A stretch of 64,000 bases of DNA from Comamonadaceae bacterium (GTDB lineage Bacteria; Pseudomonadota; Gammaproteobacteria; Burkholderiales; Burkholderiaceae_C): positions 248,001 through 312,000 of the forward strand of contig JAIYBZ010000037.1 of assembly GCA_027488255.1 (NCBI GenBank). The letters are read 5' to 3'. This document shows, piece by piece, positions 27,687-38,304 of this stretch; positions within the stretch are counted from its first letter, which is position 1; every line of letters starts with the position of its first letter. The translations under genes were made by a program, and so were the position numbers. The notes beneath the pieces were generated by a model that made no database searches, was not told the DNA's origin, and saw only the letters and a list, made by a program, of their open reading frames with translations.

Positions 27687-28529
27687 ATGACCTTTCTCGA
27701 CATGTTGCGCAACGCCGAGCGCCAAAACGGCTCCATGCTGTGTGTGGGCCTGGACCCCGAGCCCGCCAAATTTCCGGCGGGCCTGAAGGGCGACGCCAAC
27801 AAGATTTATGACTTTTGCGCCCGCATCGTCGATGCCACCGCCGATTTGGTCAGCAGCTTCAAACCCCAAATCGCTTACTTTGCAGCCCACCGCGCCGAAG
27901 GCCAACTTGAGCGTCTGATGGAACACATGCGCCGTGTGGCCCCGCATGTGCCGATCATTCTGGATGCCAAGCGCGGCGACATCGGCTCGACAGCCGAGCA
28001 ATACGCCAAAGAAGCTTTTGAGCGTTATGGCGCCGACGCCGTCACGCTCTCGCCCTTCATGGGTTGGGACTCGGTGGCACCCTACCTCAAGTACGAAGGC
28101 AAAGGCGCTTTCTTGTTGTGCCGCACCTCCAACCCGGGCGGTGACGATCTGCAAAACCAGCACCTGGCCTCGGTGGACGGCCAACCCCGCGTGTACGAAC
28201 ACATCGCAGGACTCGCTCAAGGTCCGTGGAATTTGAATGGCCAGCTGGGCTTGGTGGTGGGCGCCACCTACCCCGCAGAAATCGAGCGTGTGCGCGAGAT
28301 TGCGCCCACCCTGCCCCTGCTGATTCCCGGTGTGGGCGCACAAGGCGGGGATGCGGTCGCCACCGTCAAAGCCGGCTGGCGCGCGCAGGCCGATGGCAGC
28401 AGCGCGGGCCCCATCATTGTCAACTCGTCACGCGCCGTGCTGTATGCCTCGAGCGGTGAAGACTTTGCAGCGGCAGCACGCCAAGTGGCGATGCAGACAC
28501 GTGACATGTTGGAAGCGGCCAAAGGCTGA
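27687..28529 (+). CDS. pyrF: Orotidine 5'-phosphate decarboxylase (type 2)
   Basis: Last step of UMP synthesis. At 280 residues it belongs to the longer OMP decarboxylase type rather than the short E. coli form. The catalytic block [16 protein letters not shown] (92-107) contains Asp93, Lys95 and Asp98; an N-terminal CVGLDPEP and a phosphate-binding PGVGAQGGD near residue 215 are also seen. No Shine-Dalgarno sequence precedes the ATG, which lies six bases after a -10-like hexamer. Confidence 0.96.
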   Translation: MTFLDMLRNAERQNGSMLCVGLDPEPAKFPAGLKGDANKIYDFCARIVDATADLVSSFKPQIAYFAAHRAEGQLERLMEHMRRVAPHVPIILDAKRGDIGSTAEQYAKEAFERYGADAVTLSPFMGWDSVAPYLKYEGKGAFLLCRTSNPGGDDLQNQHLASVDGQPRVYEHIAGLAQGPWNLNGQLGLVVGATYPAEIERVREIAPTLPLLIPGVGAQGGDAVATVKAGWRAQADGSSAGPIIVNSSRAVLYASSGEDFAAAARQVAMQTRDMLEAAKG

Positions 28530-28536
28530 ACACCCC

Positions 28537-29157
28537 ATGAAGCTCTACACCGCCCACCGCGCCCCCAGCCCTCGTCGGGTGTTGATGTTTTTGGTCGAGA
28601 AAAACATCACCGGCATTGAAATGGTGAACATGGATTTGAATGGCGGCGAGCACCGAAAGCCGGCATATTTGGCTAAAAGCCCGCTGGCCAAAGTGCCCGC
28701 GCTGGAACTGGACGATGGCCGTGTGATCACCGAAACCCGGGCCATTTGCACCTTGCTGGAAGGGCGCTTCCCCGAGCCCAACTTGATGGGGGTCGACGGT
28801 GACGAGCGGGGTTTTATTGAGATGGCCGACCGCCGTGTCGAGCTTTATTTGTTGGGCGGCATTGCCAATGCGATTCGCCACGGCCACCCCGGTTTGGCGG
28901 CCCTTGAAAAACCCCAGTTTCCAGAGTTTGGCCGTTCGCAGGCCGACAAGGTGCGCGAGGTGGCGCGTTGGTTTGACCAGTCGCTGCAAGCGCAGCCGTG
29001 GATCGCGGGTGAACGCTTCACCATCGCCGACATCACCGCGTTTTGCGCGTTGGAGTTTGCGCGCGGCTTGATGAAGTTTGTGCCCGGCGATGAAGGCATG
29101 CACGCCTTGCAAGCTTGGCGCGACCGCATGAACGATCGGCCAAGCGCCAAGGCGTGA
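28537..29157 (+). CDS. Glutathione S-transferase family protein
   Basis: Cytosolic GST of 206 residues with an N-terminal thioredoxin-like domain (1-80) and a C-terminal helical domain. APSPRRVLMFL at the glutathione site, KVPALELDDG with the cis-proline, and ITETRAI are the expected features; the C-terminal half has IAGERFTIADITAF with the N-capping box. Substrate unknown. It starts seven bases after pyrF, and its stop abuts the stop of the convergent acyl-CoA ligase. Confidence 0.9.
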   Translation: MKLYTAHRAPSPRRVLMFLVEKNITGIEMVNMDLNGGEHRKPAYLAKSPLAKVPALELDDGRVITETRAICTLLEGRFPEPNLMGVDGDERGFIEMADRRVELYLLGGIANAIRHGHPGLAALEKPQFPEFGRSQADKVREVARWFDQSLQAQPWIAGERFTIADITAFCALEFARGLMKFVPGDEGMHALQAWRDRMNDRPSAKA

Positions 29158-30780
29158 TCAGCTGAAGACGCCGCCGTAGGTTTTGCGCAGTTCGTTCTTT
29201 TGCACTTTGCCGGTGCCGCCCACGGGCAAGGATTCCAAAAACACCACGTCGTCCGGCACCCACCATTTGGCAACCTTGGTGGCCAAGAACTCAAGAATGT
29301 CGGCCTTCTCCAGGCTTTGACCTGGTTTGCGTACGATGAACAACAGCGGCCGCTCGTCCCACTTGGGGTGCTTGATGCCGATCACGGCGGCCATGGCCAC
29401 GGCGGGGTGAGCGATGGCGGCGTTTTCTAAATCAATCGAGCTGATCCACTCGCCCCCGGTCTTGATGACGTCTTTGGTGCGGTCGCGGATTTGCATCGTG
29501 CCTTGCGTGTCGATGGTGGCGATGTCGCCAGTCGGAAACCAGCCGTTCACCAAAGCGCTGGTGTCTGACTTGTAATAGCGCTCCACAATCCACTGGCCGC
29601 GCACCATCAACTCGCCTTGCGAGCTGCCGTCGCGCGGCAGTGTTTGGCCGTTTTCATCGACCACTTTGATCTCGATGCCCGACACGGTTTTGCCTTGTTT
29701 GGCCACGATGGCGTGTTGCTCGGCCGCTGGTTTTTGCCGATCGGTGCGGCTCAGGTTGCTCATGGTGGCCACTGCGGTGGTCTCGGTCATGCCCCAGCCA
29801 TGCCGCACTTCCACGCCGTAGGTGTCCATGAATTTCGCAACCAAGGCCATCGGCATGGCCGAGCCCCCCACGGCGGTGCGCTTCATGGTGGCAAAGCGCA
29901 AATTGTTTTGTTCAACGTGTTGAATCAAGCCCATCCAGATGGTGGGCACACCGGCGCTGATGGTCACTTGTTCGGACTCCATCAGTTCGTACAAGCTGGG
30001 GCCATCTAGCTTGGGTCCTGGAAAAACCAATTTGGTGCCCGACAGCAAGGCGGCATATGGGATGCACCAGGCATTGATGTGAAACATCGGCACCACCGGC
30101 AGAACTGTTTCTTGCGTGGACAGGGCCAGCACATCGGGCAAGCAGGCGGTCGTGGCGTTCATCACGATGGCGCGGTGCGAGTACAGCACGCCCTTGGGGT
30201 TGCCCGTGGTGCCCGAGGTGTAGCACAGCGCAGCGCCGCTGGTTTCATCCAGATCGGGCCAATCGAAGTGCGCACTGTGGCCATGAATCAGGTCTTCGTA
30301 GTTCAGCACCGAGGACACGCCTTCGATGGCCGGGGTGTTGGCGGCATCGGCCAAACACACCCAGGCGCGCACTTGGGGGCAGTGCGCCGCAATGCCTTTG
30401 ATCAACGGTGCGAAGGTGGCGTCAAACAGCACCACCTCGTCTTCGGCGTGGTTGATCACATAAATCAACTGTTGCGGGTGCAGGCGGGGGTTGCAGGTGT
30501 GCATCACCATGCCACTGCCCGAGACAGCGTAATAGGCTTCCAAGTGGCGGTGGTTGTTCCAGGCAATCGAGCCCACCGCGCTGCCCGCTTTCAGGCCCAA
30601 CTGGGCCAAGGCGTTGGCCAATTGGCGCGCGCGCTGGGCAGCTTGGGCGTAGGTGGTGCGGTGCAGCGGGCCGTGGGTTTCACGCGAGACGATTTCTTGC
30701 TCGCCGAACTGGGCGGCAGCGTGTTCAAGAATGCCCGAGATCAACAAGGGGCGGTTCATCATGAGGCCGGTTTGGGGCAT
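29158..30780 (-). CDS. Fatty acyl-CoA ligase (AMP-dependent synthetase)
   Basis: Adenylate-forming enzyme of 540 residues that activates a carboxylic acid, probably a medium- or long-chain fatty acid, to its CoA thioester. Conserved blocks are the P-loop [37 protein letters not shown], and [15 protein letters not shown], with the catalytic lysine in [12 protein letters not shown] near the C-terminus. GGAG lies about 10 bases before the ATG. It is upstream-linked to the serine hydrolase gene on the same strand. It differs clearly from the FadD at 57 kb. Confidence 0.9.
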   Translation of the reverse strand: MPQTGLMMNRPLLISGILEHAAAQFGEQEIVSRETHGPLHRTTYAQAAQRARQLANALAQLGLKAGSAVGSIAWNNHRHLEAYYAVSGSGMVMHTCNPRLHPQQLIYVINHAEDEVVLFDATFAPLIKGIAAHCPQVRAWVCLADAANTPAIEGVSSVLNYEDLIHGHSAHFDWPDLDETSGAALCYTSGTTGNPKGVLYSHRAIVMNATTACLPDVLALSTQETVLPVVPMFHINAWCIPYAALLSGTKLVFPGPKLDGPSLYELMESEQVTISAGVPTIWMGLIQHVEQNNLRFATMKRTAVGGSAMPMALVAKFMDTYGVEVRHGWGMTETTAVATMSNLSRTDRQKPAAEQHAIVAKQGKTVSGIEIKVVDENGQTLPRDGSSQGELMVRGQWIVERYYKSDTSALVNGWFPTGDIATIDTQGTMQIRDRTKDVIKTGGEWISSIDLENAAIAHPAVAMAAVIGIKHPKWDERPLLFIVRKPGQSLEKADILEFLATKVAKWWVPDDVVFLESLPVGGTGKVQKNELRKTYGGVFS

Positions 30781-30805
30781 GGGTGTGTCTCCAGTGGGTG
30801 TTGTT

Positions 30806-31984
30806 TTAAGCCTGCAGCGCCGCGTACACGAGGTTGCGAAACAAGGGCCGATAGTAGTCGCGTTGGTTTGGCGCTTGAATGAGCAGCATGGCGTACATGT
30901 CCAGCGCCGGGTCGACAAAAAACGTGGTGCCCGCAATGCCGCCCCAGTAGTAAAGACCGACCGAGCCGGGCACAGGCGACAAGCCCAGGTGCGTGCGCAC
31001 GGCAAACCCCAAGCCAAAGCCATGGCCCGGCGGCAACAAGGTGCCATCGGCGGGGATGTCGCCCAAGTGGTCACTGGTCATGTAGTCCACCATGTGCGGG
31101 CTCAACAGGCGTACCCCGTTCAGCTCACCCTTGTTGCGCAGGCATTGCAAAAAGCGCGCGTAGTCCAAGGCCGTGGACATCAGCCCGCCGCCACCGCTTT
31201 CTAAGGCGGGCACATGGCGGGGCTCGATCACGGCCATGGGAATGCCGCCATCGGGGTCGTGTGCAAAGGGTTCGGCAATGCGGTGTTCTTCTTCGGGCAG
31301 CACCCAAAAACCGGTGTCGACCATGCCCAAGGGCTCGAAGATTTCTGCATGCAAAAAGTCGCCCAGAGATTGCCCGCTGACCACTTCGATCAGCCGCCCC
31401 AGCACATCGGTGGCGCGGCTGTAGGCCCACACACGGCCGGGCTGGAACATCAGTGGAATGGATGCCAGGGTGTGTGAAAACTCTTCGTTGTTGCGTTCAC
31501 GCGAGGCCAATTTGTGCTGGCTGTATTGCTGCTGCACCTCCGAGTCACCCAAAAACTCGTAGGTCAAACCGGCCGTGTGGCGCAGCAAGTCTTGCACGGT
31601 GGCGGCTTGTTGCGCCGGCACCAAGCCTTCTGGGGTGGCCACTTGCGGGTGCGCGTATTCGGGCAACCAACGGCTGACCGGGTCGCTGATCAACAGCTGA
31701 CCACGCTCGACCAACATCATGATGGCGACCGACACCACGGGCTTGGTCATCGAGTAAATGCGAAAGATGCTGTCGGTGCGCATGGGCGCGCCCGTGGCGG
31801 GGTCTTGCACGCCCACGGCGTCGAGCAATCCAATTTGGCCGCGCCGCGCAATCAGGGCCACCGCGCCCGGCAGCCGACCGCTGTCCACCTCGCGCTGCAG
31901 TGCCGCCATCAACCGCTGCGTGCGCTCAGGGCACAGGCCCATTTCGGCCGGGGGGCGGGTGGGCAACGGGGTGTGGCGGGTCAT
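30806..31984 (-). CDS. Serine hydrolase, class C beta-lactamase/esterase family
   Basis: Cytoplasmic-looking protein of 392 residues without a signal peptide, so more likely an EstB-type esterase than a secreted beta-lactamase. The SxxK motif is SMTK (Ser78-Lys81). The tyrosine motif is YSRATD in VWAYSRATDVLG, and a C-terminal GLYYWGGIAGT replaces the KTG triad in the manner of these esterases. AAGGAG sits six bases before the ATG but lies within a hairpin. It precedes the acyl-CoA ligase by 25 bases, which suggests a joint role in ester or lipid metabolism. Confidence 0.87.
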   Translation of the reverse strand: MTRHTPLPTRPPAEMGLCPERTQRLMAALQREVDSGRLPGAVALIARRGQIGLLDAVGVQDPATGAPMRTDSIFRIYSMTKPVVSVAIMMLVERGQLLISDPVSRWLPEYAHPQVATPEGLVPAQQAATVQDLLRHTAGLTYEFLGDSEVQQQYSQHKLASRERNNEEFSHTLASIPLMFQPGRVWAYSRATDVLGRLIEVVSGQSLGDFLHAEIFEPLGMVDTGFWVLPEEEHRIAEPFAHDPDGGIPMAVIEPRHVPALESGGGGLMSTALDYARFLQCLRNKGELNGVRLLSPHMVDYMTSDHLGDIPADGTLLPPGHGFGLGFAVRTHLGLSPVPGSVGLYYWGGIAGTTFFVDPALDMYAMLLIQAPNQRDYYRPLFRNLVYAALQA

Positions 31985-31990
31985 GGGGCG

Positions 31991-32006
31991 CTCCTTCAAA
32001 AAGGAG
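31991..32006 (-). promoter_or_regulatory. Hairpin sequestering the ribosome site of the serine hydrolase
   Basis: On the minus strand CTCCTT pairs perfectly with AAGGAG across a TTTG loop, and that AAGGAG is the only Shine-Dalgarno sequence of the hydrolase gene (six bases before its ATG). The helix lies 29 bases beyond the uvrA stop. Read on the plus strand it is followed by TTTTT. Confidence 0.6.
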
Positions 32007-32034
32007 TTTTTACACCAATGACCAATTCAGGCTG

Positions 32035-35007
32035 TCACCCAAGCATCCGGGCCAAATAGTGCCCGGTAAAACTCGCTTTATTTTTCGCCAATTGCTCGGG
32101 CGTGCCCTCACCCAAGACCGTGCCGCCCCCTGCGCCACCCTCGGGCCCCATGTCAATCAACCAGTCGGCGGTTTTGATGACGTCCAGGTTGTGTTCGATG
32201 ATCACGATGGTGTTGCCCGCATCGCGCAATTGGTGCAGCACTTTCAACAGCAAGGCGATGTCTGCAAAGTGCAAGCCGGTGGTGGGTTCGTCCAAGATGT
32301 AGAGCGTGCGACCGGTGTCGCGTTTGGAGAGCTCTAGCGCCAGCTTGACGCGCTGGGCCTCGCCCCCCGACAAGGTGGTGGCGCTTTGCCCCAATCGAAT
32401 GTAGGTCAGGCCCACGTCCAGCAGGGTTTGCAGTTTGCGGGCAATGTTGGGCACGGCACTGAAAAACTGGTGCGCGACTTCCACCGTCATGTTCAAGATT
32501 TGTGCAATGTTTTGCCCTTTGTATTGCACTTCCAAAGTTTCGCGGTTGTAGCGCATGCCGTGGCACACATCGCAGGGCACGTACACATCGGGCAAAAAGT
32601 GCATCTCCACTTTCACCATGCCATCGCCTTGGCAGGCTTCGCAGCGGCCACCCGCCACGTTAAAGCTGAAGCGGCCCGGGCCATAGCCGCGTTCGCGTGC
32701 GGCGGGCACTTCGGCCATCAGCTCGCGGATGTGCGTGAACAGCCCGGTGTAGGTGGCGGGGTTGCTGCGGGGGGTGCGGCCAATCGGCGATTGGTCAACG
32801 TTGATCACTTTGTCGAAATGTTCCAAGCCATGGATGTCTTGGTGCGGGGCGGCCTCGTCGTGGGCGCGGTGAATCTGGTGCGCGGCGGCGGCGTAGAGCG
32901 TGTCGTTCACCAAGGTGGATTTGCCCGAGCCCGACACCCCGGTCACGCAGGTCAGCAGGCCCACGGGGAATTTCACGTTCACACGCTTCAAATTGTTGCC
33001 GGTGGCACCGATGATTTCGATGCAGTCTTTGCCCGGCTTGTGGCGTTTGGGAATGTCGATTTTTTTGCGGCCTGACATGTATTGGCCCGTCACTGAGTCG
33101 GGGGCCGCCAAGATGTCGGCGCAGTTGCCTTGCGCCATCACGCGGCCGCCATGCACGCCAGCGCCGGGCCCCATGTCGATGATGTGGTCGGCCACGCGGA
33201 TCATGTCTTCGTCGTGCTCGACCACCAGCACGCTGTTGCCAATGTCGCGCAGGTGCTGCAGCGTGCCAATCAGGCGGTCGTTGTCGCGTTGGTGCAAGCC
33301 GATGCTGGGTTCGTCCAGCACATACATCACGCCCGTCAGGCCCGAGCCAATTTGGCTGGCAAGTCGGATGCGCTGCGACTCACCGCCCGACAGGGTGTCG
33401 GCGCTGCGGTCCAGGCTGAGGTAGTTCAAGCCTACATCGTTCAAAAACTTCAGACGCAGGGCGATTTCGCGCACCACTTTGTCGGCGATTTCGGCTTTTG
33501 CGCCGGACATCTTCAGGCTCTGAAAATACTGCTGCGATTCGCCCAAGGTGATGTGGCTGATCTCGTAAATGGCCCGCGACTGCGGGCCCTCGCCAATCCG
33601 CACATGACGCGCCTCCCGCCGCAAACGCGTGCCTTGGCAATCGGTGCACGCTTGGGTGTTGCGATAGCGCGCCAAGTCTTCGCGCACCACCGCCGAGTCG
33701 GTCTCGCGGTAGCGCCGAGTCATGTTGGGGATGATGCCTTCGAAGGGGTGTTTTTTGCTGATCTTTTTGCCCTGCGACGCGCCCGACTCCATGACATAAC
33801 TGAACTTGATGTCTTCCAGCCCAGAGCCGTGCAACAACACCTGTTGGTGGATGGGAGCGAGTTTTTCGAAAGGGGTTTCTATGTCGAATTGGTAATGCTT
33901 GGCCAAGCTTTCGAGCATGCTGAAATAAAACCCATTGCGCCGGTCCCAGCCTTTGATCGCGCCACTGGCCAAACTGAGCGAGGGGAACGCCACCACGCGC
34001 TCAGGATCAAAAAACGCCATCGTGCCGATGCCATCGCACGAAGGGCAAGCCCCCATGGGTGAGTTGAATGAAAACAGGCGGGGCTCTAATTCGCTGATGG
34101 AATAGGTGCACACCGGGCAAGAAAATTTGGCATTGAACAAATGCTCGGTGCCACTGTCCATCTCCAAGGCCACGGCGCGGTGTTCGGCCAATTGCAGTGC
34201 GGCTTCAAAGCTTTCGGCCAAGCGCTGGCGCAGCGCATCGCGGGCACTGCCTGTCACTTTCTCGTCTTCTTCTGCGCGGACTTTGATGCGGTCGACCACC
34301 ACATCGATGTTGTGTTTTTCCGTCTTTTTAAGGGTGGGCAACTGGTCCACCTCGACGATCTGTCCGTTGATGCGAAAGCGCACATAGCCCAGCGCCTGCA
34401 TCTGCTCAAAAACTTTTTCAAACTCGCCTTTTTTCTCGCGCGCAATGGGCGCCAAGATCATCAGCTTGGTGTCCTCGGGCAAGGCCAATACGGCATCGAC
34501 CATTTGGCTCACGGTTTGGGCCTGCAGCGCCAAATTGTGGTCGGGGCAATAGGGGGTGCCGGCGCGGGCATAGAGCAAACGCAAATAGTCGTGAATCTCG
34601 GTCACCGTGCCCACGGTCGAGCGCGGGTTGTGGCTGGTGGCTTTTTGCTCGATGCTGATGGCGGGCGACAGCCCTTCAATCAAGTCGACATCGGGTTTGT
34701 CCATCAGTTGCAAAAACTGCCGCGCATAGGCCGACAAACTTTCCACATAACGGCGCTGGCCTTCGGCATACAGCGTGTCAAACGCCAAGCTGGATTTGCC
34801 CGAACCCGACAGCCCCGTGATCACCACCAGTTGGTTGCGCGGAATGTCGAGGTCGATGTTTTTCAGGTTGTGGGTGCGAGCGCCCCGCACGCTGATGTGG
34901 CTTTGTCGCAGGGCCGTCGCCAAATACCGCGCGTCAGGGTCTGGACGGGCTTCATCGGACAAAGGAGAGGGGGCAATGGGGTTCACGTTGGGCGGCCAAA
35001 TCAGCAA
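32035..35007 (-). CDS. uvrA: Excinuclease ABC subunit A
   Basis: DNA damage-recognition ATPase of nucleotide excision repair, 990 residues. Two ABC modules are visible: Walker [13 protein letters not shown] near residue 64 and [13 protein letters not shown] near residue 695, each with its LSGGE signature ([15 protein letters not shown] and [15 protein letters not shown]). Two CxxC zinc-binding pairs are present, CPVC...CPSC near 297-325 and CEAC...CDVC near 795-825. I see no clear LexA box in the 155-bp divergent spacer to the MFS gene. Confidence 0.98.
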   Translation of the reverse strand: MLIWPPNVNPIAPSPLSDEARPDPDARYLATALRQSHISVRGARTHNLKNIDLDIPRNQLVVITGLSGSGKSSLAFDTLYAEGQRRYVESLSAYARQFLQLMDKPDVDLIEGLSPAISIEQKATSHNPRSTVGTVTEIHDYLRLLYARAGTPYCPDHNLALQAQTVSQMVDAVLALPEDTKLMILAPIAREKKGEFEKVFEQMQALGYVRFRINGQIVEVDQLPTLKKTEKHNIDVVVDRIKVRAEEDEKVTGSARDALRQRLAESFEAALQLAEHRAVALEMDSGTEHLFNAKFSCPVCTYSISELEPRLFSFNSPMGACPSCDGIGTMAFFDPERVVAFPSLSLASGAIKGWDRRNGFYFSMLESLAKHYQFDIETPFEKLAPIHQQVLLHGSGLEDIKFSYVMESGASQGKKISKKHPFEGIIPNMTRRYRETDSAVVREDLARYRNTQACTDCQGTRLRREARHVRIGEGPQSRAIYEISHITLGESQQYFQSLKMSGAKAEIADKVVREIALRLKFLNDVGLNYLSLDRSADTLSGGESQRIRLASQIGSGLTGVMYVLDEPSIGLHQRDNDRLIGTLQHLRDIGNSVLVVEHDEDMIRVADHIIDMGPGAGVHGGRVMAQGNCADILAAPDSVTGQYMSGRKKIDIPKRHKPGKDCIEIIGATGNNLKRVNVKFPVGLLTCVTGVSGSGKSTLVNDTLYAAAAHQIHRAHDEAAPHQDIHGLEHFDKVINVDQSPIGRTPRSNPATYTGLFTHIRELMAEVPAARERGYGPGRFSFNVAGGRCEACQGDGMVKVEMHFLPDVYVPCDVCHGMRYNRETLEVQYKGQNIAQILNMTVEVAHQFFSAVPNIARKLQTLLDVGLTYIRLGQSATTLSGGEAQRVKLALELSKRDTGRTLYILDEPTTGLHFADIALLLKVLHQLRDAGNTIVIIEHNLDVIKTADWLIDMGPEGGAGGGTVLGEGTPEQLAKNKASFTGHYLARMLG

Positions 35008-35035
35008 AACCTTTGATTATCCCCGTCGGCGCAGT

Positions 35036-35059
35036 GGGGGGCCAACTGGGGGGCCAACT
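35036..35059 (+). repeat. Two-copy 12-bp direct repeat upstream of uvrA
   Basis: GGGGGGCCAACT occurs twice head to tail in the divergent uvrA/MFS spacer, followed by GGCC. It is short and may be chance or a slippage product. Confidence 0.8.
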
Positions 35060-35162
35060 GGCCGGCTCAATCGGGGACAATCTCCCTTTCCCTGATCTCA
35101 CTTTTTGGCTGTTCCGAGTGACCGAATCCCCAAATCAGCAAGCGACTCTTGCGTCGCTTGCC

Positions 35163-36350
35163 ATGACCCCGACCGAGCGGCGCGCCAGCACGTCCTTGGC
35201 GGGCATTTTTGCCCTGCGCATGCTGGGTTTGTTTTTGGTGTTGCCGGTGTTTGCTCTTGAGGCACGCAAATACCCCGGTGGTGAAGACCCCGCTTTGCTG
35301 GGCTTGGCCATGGGCATTTATGGCCTGACGCAAGCCGTTTTGCAGTTGCCGTTTGGCATGGCCTCGGACAAATTTGGCCGCAAGCGCGTGATTGTGCTTG
35401 GGCTGCTTATTTTTGCCGTGGGCAGTTTTTGGGCCGCCGCCGCCACCGATTTGACGGGCTTGCTGTGGGGCCGCAGTTTGCAGGGCGCTGGCGCGGTGTC
35501 GGCGGCCGTCACGGCCTTGTTGGCCGACTTGACCCGCGACGAGGTCCGCACCAAAGCCATGGCCATGGTGGGCGCCAGCATTGGCCTGATGTTTGCCTTG
35601 TCTTTGGTGGCCGCACCTGCGCTGACCGCGTTGGTGGGCTTGTCGGGTTTGTTTGTCTTGACCGGTCTGTTGGCCTTGGTGGGCATAGCGGTGGTGATTT
35701 GGGGGGCTCCCCCAGCGCCGGCCCACATGAAACAGGCCGCTCAAGGCCGTCTCTGGGATGTGCTGCGCCATGCGGGCTTGATGCGGCTCAATTTTGGGGT
35801 GTTTGTTTTGCACGCGGTGCAATTGGCCATGTGGGTGGCCGTGCCGGCCATGTTGGTGCAAGCCGGCTTGCCCAAACAGGCGCATTGGCAGGTGTATTTG
35901 CCGGCAGTGCTGGGCTCTTTTGTCGTGATGGGCGGGGTTTTTGCGATGGAGCGGCGGGGCCACCTGAAAAAAGCGTTTTTGGCGGCCATTGGCGTGATCG
36001 CGTTGGTTCAGCTGGGCTTGCTGGTGGAGTCGACCGGGGCAAGCAGTGTGCTGGCCTTGGCGGGACTTTTGTTTGCATTTTTCTGCGGTTTCAATGTGTT
36101 GGAAGCCACTCAACCCAGCATGGCCTCACGCATGGCGCCCCCGGCCTTGCGCGGCACGGCCTTGGGTGTTTACAACACCTTGCAGTCTTTGGGCTTCTTT
36201 GCTGGCGCTTGGTTGGGCGGCGTGTTGGTGAAAAATTGGGGCAGTCCGGCCCTGTTTGCGTGCTGCTGTGCCGCCATGGGCGTGTGGTGGTTGGTGGCTT
36301 TGCCCATGCAAGCGCCGGGGCGGGCGTCGGCTGTTCAAGCGGGCGTCTAA
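35163..36350 (+). CDS. MFS transporter
   Basis: Major facilitator permease of 395 residues with twelve predicted membrane segments. The loop 2-3 motif is GMASDKFGRKRVI, and the second half begins after a short central loop (about residue 190). It resembles drug/proton antiporters of the YajR/YfcJ-like groups, but no substrate can be assigned. The gene sits between uvrA and ssb, an arrangement common in Burkholderiales. The start at 35163 gives the shortest N-terminus consistent with the first membrane helix. Confidence 0.88.
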   Translation: MTPTERRASTSLAGIFALRMLGLFLVLPVFALEARKYPGGEDPALLGLAMGIYGLTQAVLQLPFGMASDKFGRKRVIVLGLLIFAVGSFWAAAATDLTGLLWGRSLQGAGAVSAAVTALLADLTRDEVRTKAMAMVGASIGLMFALSLVAAPALTALVGLSGLFVLTGLLALVGIAVVIWGAPPAPAHMKQAAQGRLWDVLRHAGLMRLNFGVFVLHAVQLAMWVAVPAMLVQAGLPKQAHWQVYLPAVLGSFVVMGGVFAMERRGHLKKAFLAAIGVIALVQLGLLVESTGASSVLALAGLLFAFFCGFNVLEATQPSMASRMAPPALRGTALGVYNTLQSLGFFAGAWLGGVLVKNWGSPALFACCCAAMGVWWLVALPMQAPGRASAVQAGV

Positions 36351-36385
36351 AAGCCGCATAATCTGAATCTTATCGAGGAGTTTTC

Positions 36386-36883
36386 ATGGCATCCGTCAAC
36401 AAAGTCATCATCGTCGGCAACTTGGGCCGCGATCCCGAAACCCGCTACCTGCCCTCGGGCGATGCTGTGAGCAACATCAACGTGGCCACCACCGACCGTT
36501 ACAAAGACAAAGCGACCGGCGAAATGAAAGAAGCCACCGAGTGGCACCGCATCAGCTTTTTTGGCAAGCTGGCCGAAATTGCGGGGCAGTACCTGAAAAA
36601 AGGCAGCCAGGTGTATGTGGAAGGCAGCTTGCGCACCCGCAAGTACACCGACAAAGACGGCATCGAAAAGTTCGCCACCGAAATTCGTGGCGAGACCATG
36701 CAAATGTTGGGCGGCCGTCAAGGCATGGGCGGCCCCGCTGACGAAGGCGCCGGTGGCGGTTACGCGCCACGCCAAGCGGCCCCTGCGCAACGCCCGGCCT
36801 CGGCCCCCGCTCAGCGACCTGCCGCTGCCGCCAAACCTGCGGCCAGCAGTTTTGACGACATGGACGACGACATTCCGTTCTGA
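36386..36883 (+). CDS. ssb: Single-stranded DNA-binding protein
   Basis: Essential ssDNA-binding protein of 165 residues. The OB fold fills residues 1-110 ([37 protein letters not shown], and [10 protein letters not shown]). A Gly/Pro/Ala/Gln linker follows, then the canonical acidic tip DDMDDDIPF that recruits partner proteins. GAGGAG lies six bases before the ATG and a CATAAT at about 36357 is a likely -10 element. A terminator follows. Confidence 0.98.
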   Translation: MASVNKVIIVGNLGRDPETRYLPSGDAVSNINVATTDRYKDKATGEMKEATEWHRISFFGKLAEIAGQYLKKGSQVYVEGSLRTRKYTDKDGIEKFATEIRGETMQMLGGRQGMGGPADEGAGGGYAPRQAAPAQRPASAPAQRPAAAAKPAASSFDDMDDDIPF

Positions 36884-36908
36884 GTGCCCCGAAATGTCCA
36901 AAAATGCA

Positions 36909-36938
36909 GCCCACCGCACCCGTGCCGTGGGCTTTTTT
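36909..36938 (+). terminator. Intrinsic terminator after ssb
   Basis: GCCCAC (36909-36914) pairs with GTGGGC (36927-36932); inside, after one C-C mismatch, GCAC pairs with GTGC. Six T follow directly. Confidence 0.85.
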
Positions 36939-36965
36939 CATGGCTAATTGATTCACAAGGCGCTT

Positions 36966-38300
36966 ATGAATGAAATGAATGCCCGTTACCTGCCCCTGGA
37001 CGACGAACAGCGGCGACAACTGCACAACGAAGTCCATGCCCGACCCTCGGCCCGCGTGCGCTTGCCGGCCTTGGTGGTGTATGTGGCGGTGCTGAATGAA
37101 GGCATTGGCCGCGAGCAAGAGTGGCAGCACCTGAAGCGTTTGCCTGGCCATGCCGACTTGGCGCTGGATCAACTGAATGGCAATTTTTTGCGTTTGCGCT
37201 GTGATGGGTTCACCGTCAAGTGGGAGCGCCACACCGAGTTCACCCGTTACTCGATTGTTCAACCCTTGCCGGCGCATGCAACTTTGGGCGCCAACTCGCC
37301 CGAATTGGCCTCGCACGTGGTGACGGGCACCGAGTGGTTGCGCCACTTGCCCGGCAAAACGGTGGCCGCCGTGCATTTGGGCATGTTGAAGGCAGACCCT
37401 GCCGATCCCCAACAAGTGGCTTTGGCACAGGCCTGGTTGGGCGAGGGTGCGGTGGTCGGTTCGCGCATGGGCAACACCACCGAAGGCTTGCCGCACTCGA
37501 GCGTGTTGACCCATTTCAGGATGGGCGAAGACGGCTTTGAGCGCATCTTGGTGCTGGCCCCCGCAGACACCAGCGAAGCCCGTGCGGGACGCATTTCACA
37601 GCGCTTGCTCGAGTTAGAAACCTACCGCCTGATGGCCTTGCGCGGCTTGCCGGTGGCCAAAGCTTTGTCGCCAGTTTTGTCACAAGCCGAAGCCCAGTTG
37701 GCCGACATCACGGCCCGACTCGAGCGCAAAGACGACAGTGACCAAGCCCTGCTGGATGTGCTGGTGTCCTTGGCCGCGCGCATTGAGCGCGCCACGGCGG
37801 AGCATGGCTATCGGTTTTCTGCCACGCGGGCCTATGACACGCTGGTCAGGCAACGCATTGCCGAGTTGCGCGAGCGGCCCATTGCCGGCACCCAGACGGT
37901 GGGCGAGTTTATGCAACGCCGTTTGTCTCCGGCCATGGCCACGGTCGAAGCCACCTCGCAGCGCTTGACATCCTTGTCTGAGAGGGTGTCCCGCGCCAGC
38001 GCCTTGTTGCGCACGCGGGTGGACATTGCCACCGAAACCCAAAACCAGGTCTTGCTCGAAAAACTCACGCGCGGCCAAGAATTGCAACTCAAGCTGCAGT
38101 CCACGGTGGAAGGCTTGTCCATTGCCGCCATCTCGTATTACGTGGTGAGCTTGGTGATGTATCTCACCAAGGCCTTGAACAAATTGGGTTTGCCGGTGCA
38201 CCCCGAGACGGTGACGGGCTTGTCTATCCCATTGATCTTGTGGGCGGTCTGGCGATTGACACGCCGCGTGCACGAAAAATTGCGCCAATCGGAGCCTTGA
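36966..38300 (+). CDS. DUF3422 family membrane protein
   Basis: Protein of 444 residues matching the DUF3422 family, whose function is unknown. A large soluble N-terminal region opens with HNEVHARPSARVRLPALVV, the family hallmark. A helical, possibly coiled-coil segment spans about 215-370, and two C-terminal membrane helices lie near 385-432 (ISYYVVSLVMYLTKAL and GLSIPLILWAVWRL). The overall design resembles CorA-like or sensor proteins with a C-terminal anchor, but no activity is known. The start was placed at 36966, preceded by AAGG. Only four bases separate it from the LysR gene. Confidence 0.85.
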   Translation: MNEMNARYLPLDDEQRRQLHNEVHARPSARVRLPALVVYVAVLNEGIGREQEWQHLKRLPGHADLALDQLNGNFLRLRCDGFTVKWERHTEFTRYSIVQPLPAHATLGANSPELASHVVTGTEWLRHLPGKTVAAVHLGMLKADPADPQQVALAQAWLGEGAVVGSRMGNTTEGLPHSSVLTHFRMGEDGFERILVLAPADTSEARAGRISQRLLELETYRLMALRGLPVAKALSPVLSQAEAQLADITARLERKDDSDQALLDVLVSLAARIERATAEHGYRFSATRAYDTLVRQRIAELRERPIAGTQTVGEFMQRRLSPAMATVEATSQRLTSLSERVSRASALLRTRVDIATETQNQVLLEKLTRGQELQLKLQSTVEGLSIAAISYYVVSLVMYLTKALNKLGLPVHPETVTGLSIPLILWAVWRLTRRVHEKLRQSEP

Positions 38301-38304
38301 ACGC

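Noticed and set aside
30806..31984. Serine hydrolase considered as a true class C beta-lactamase.
   Set aside because: It lacks a signal peptide and the KTG triad; it better fits the EstB-type esterases of the same fold.
34981..35162. Search for a LexA box in the uvrA upstream region.
   Set aside because: No CTGT-N8-ACAG-like sequence of reasonable quality was found in the divergent spacer.
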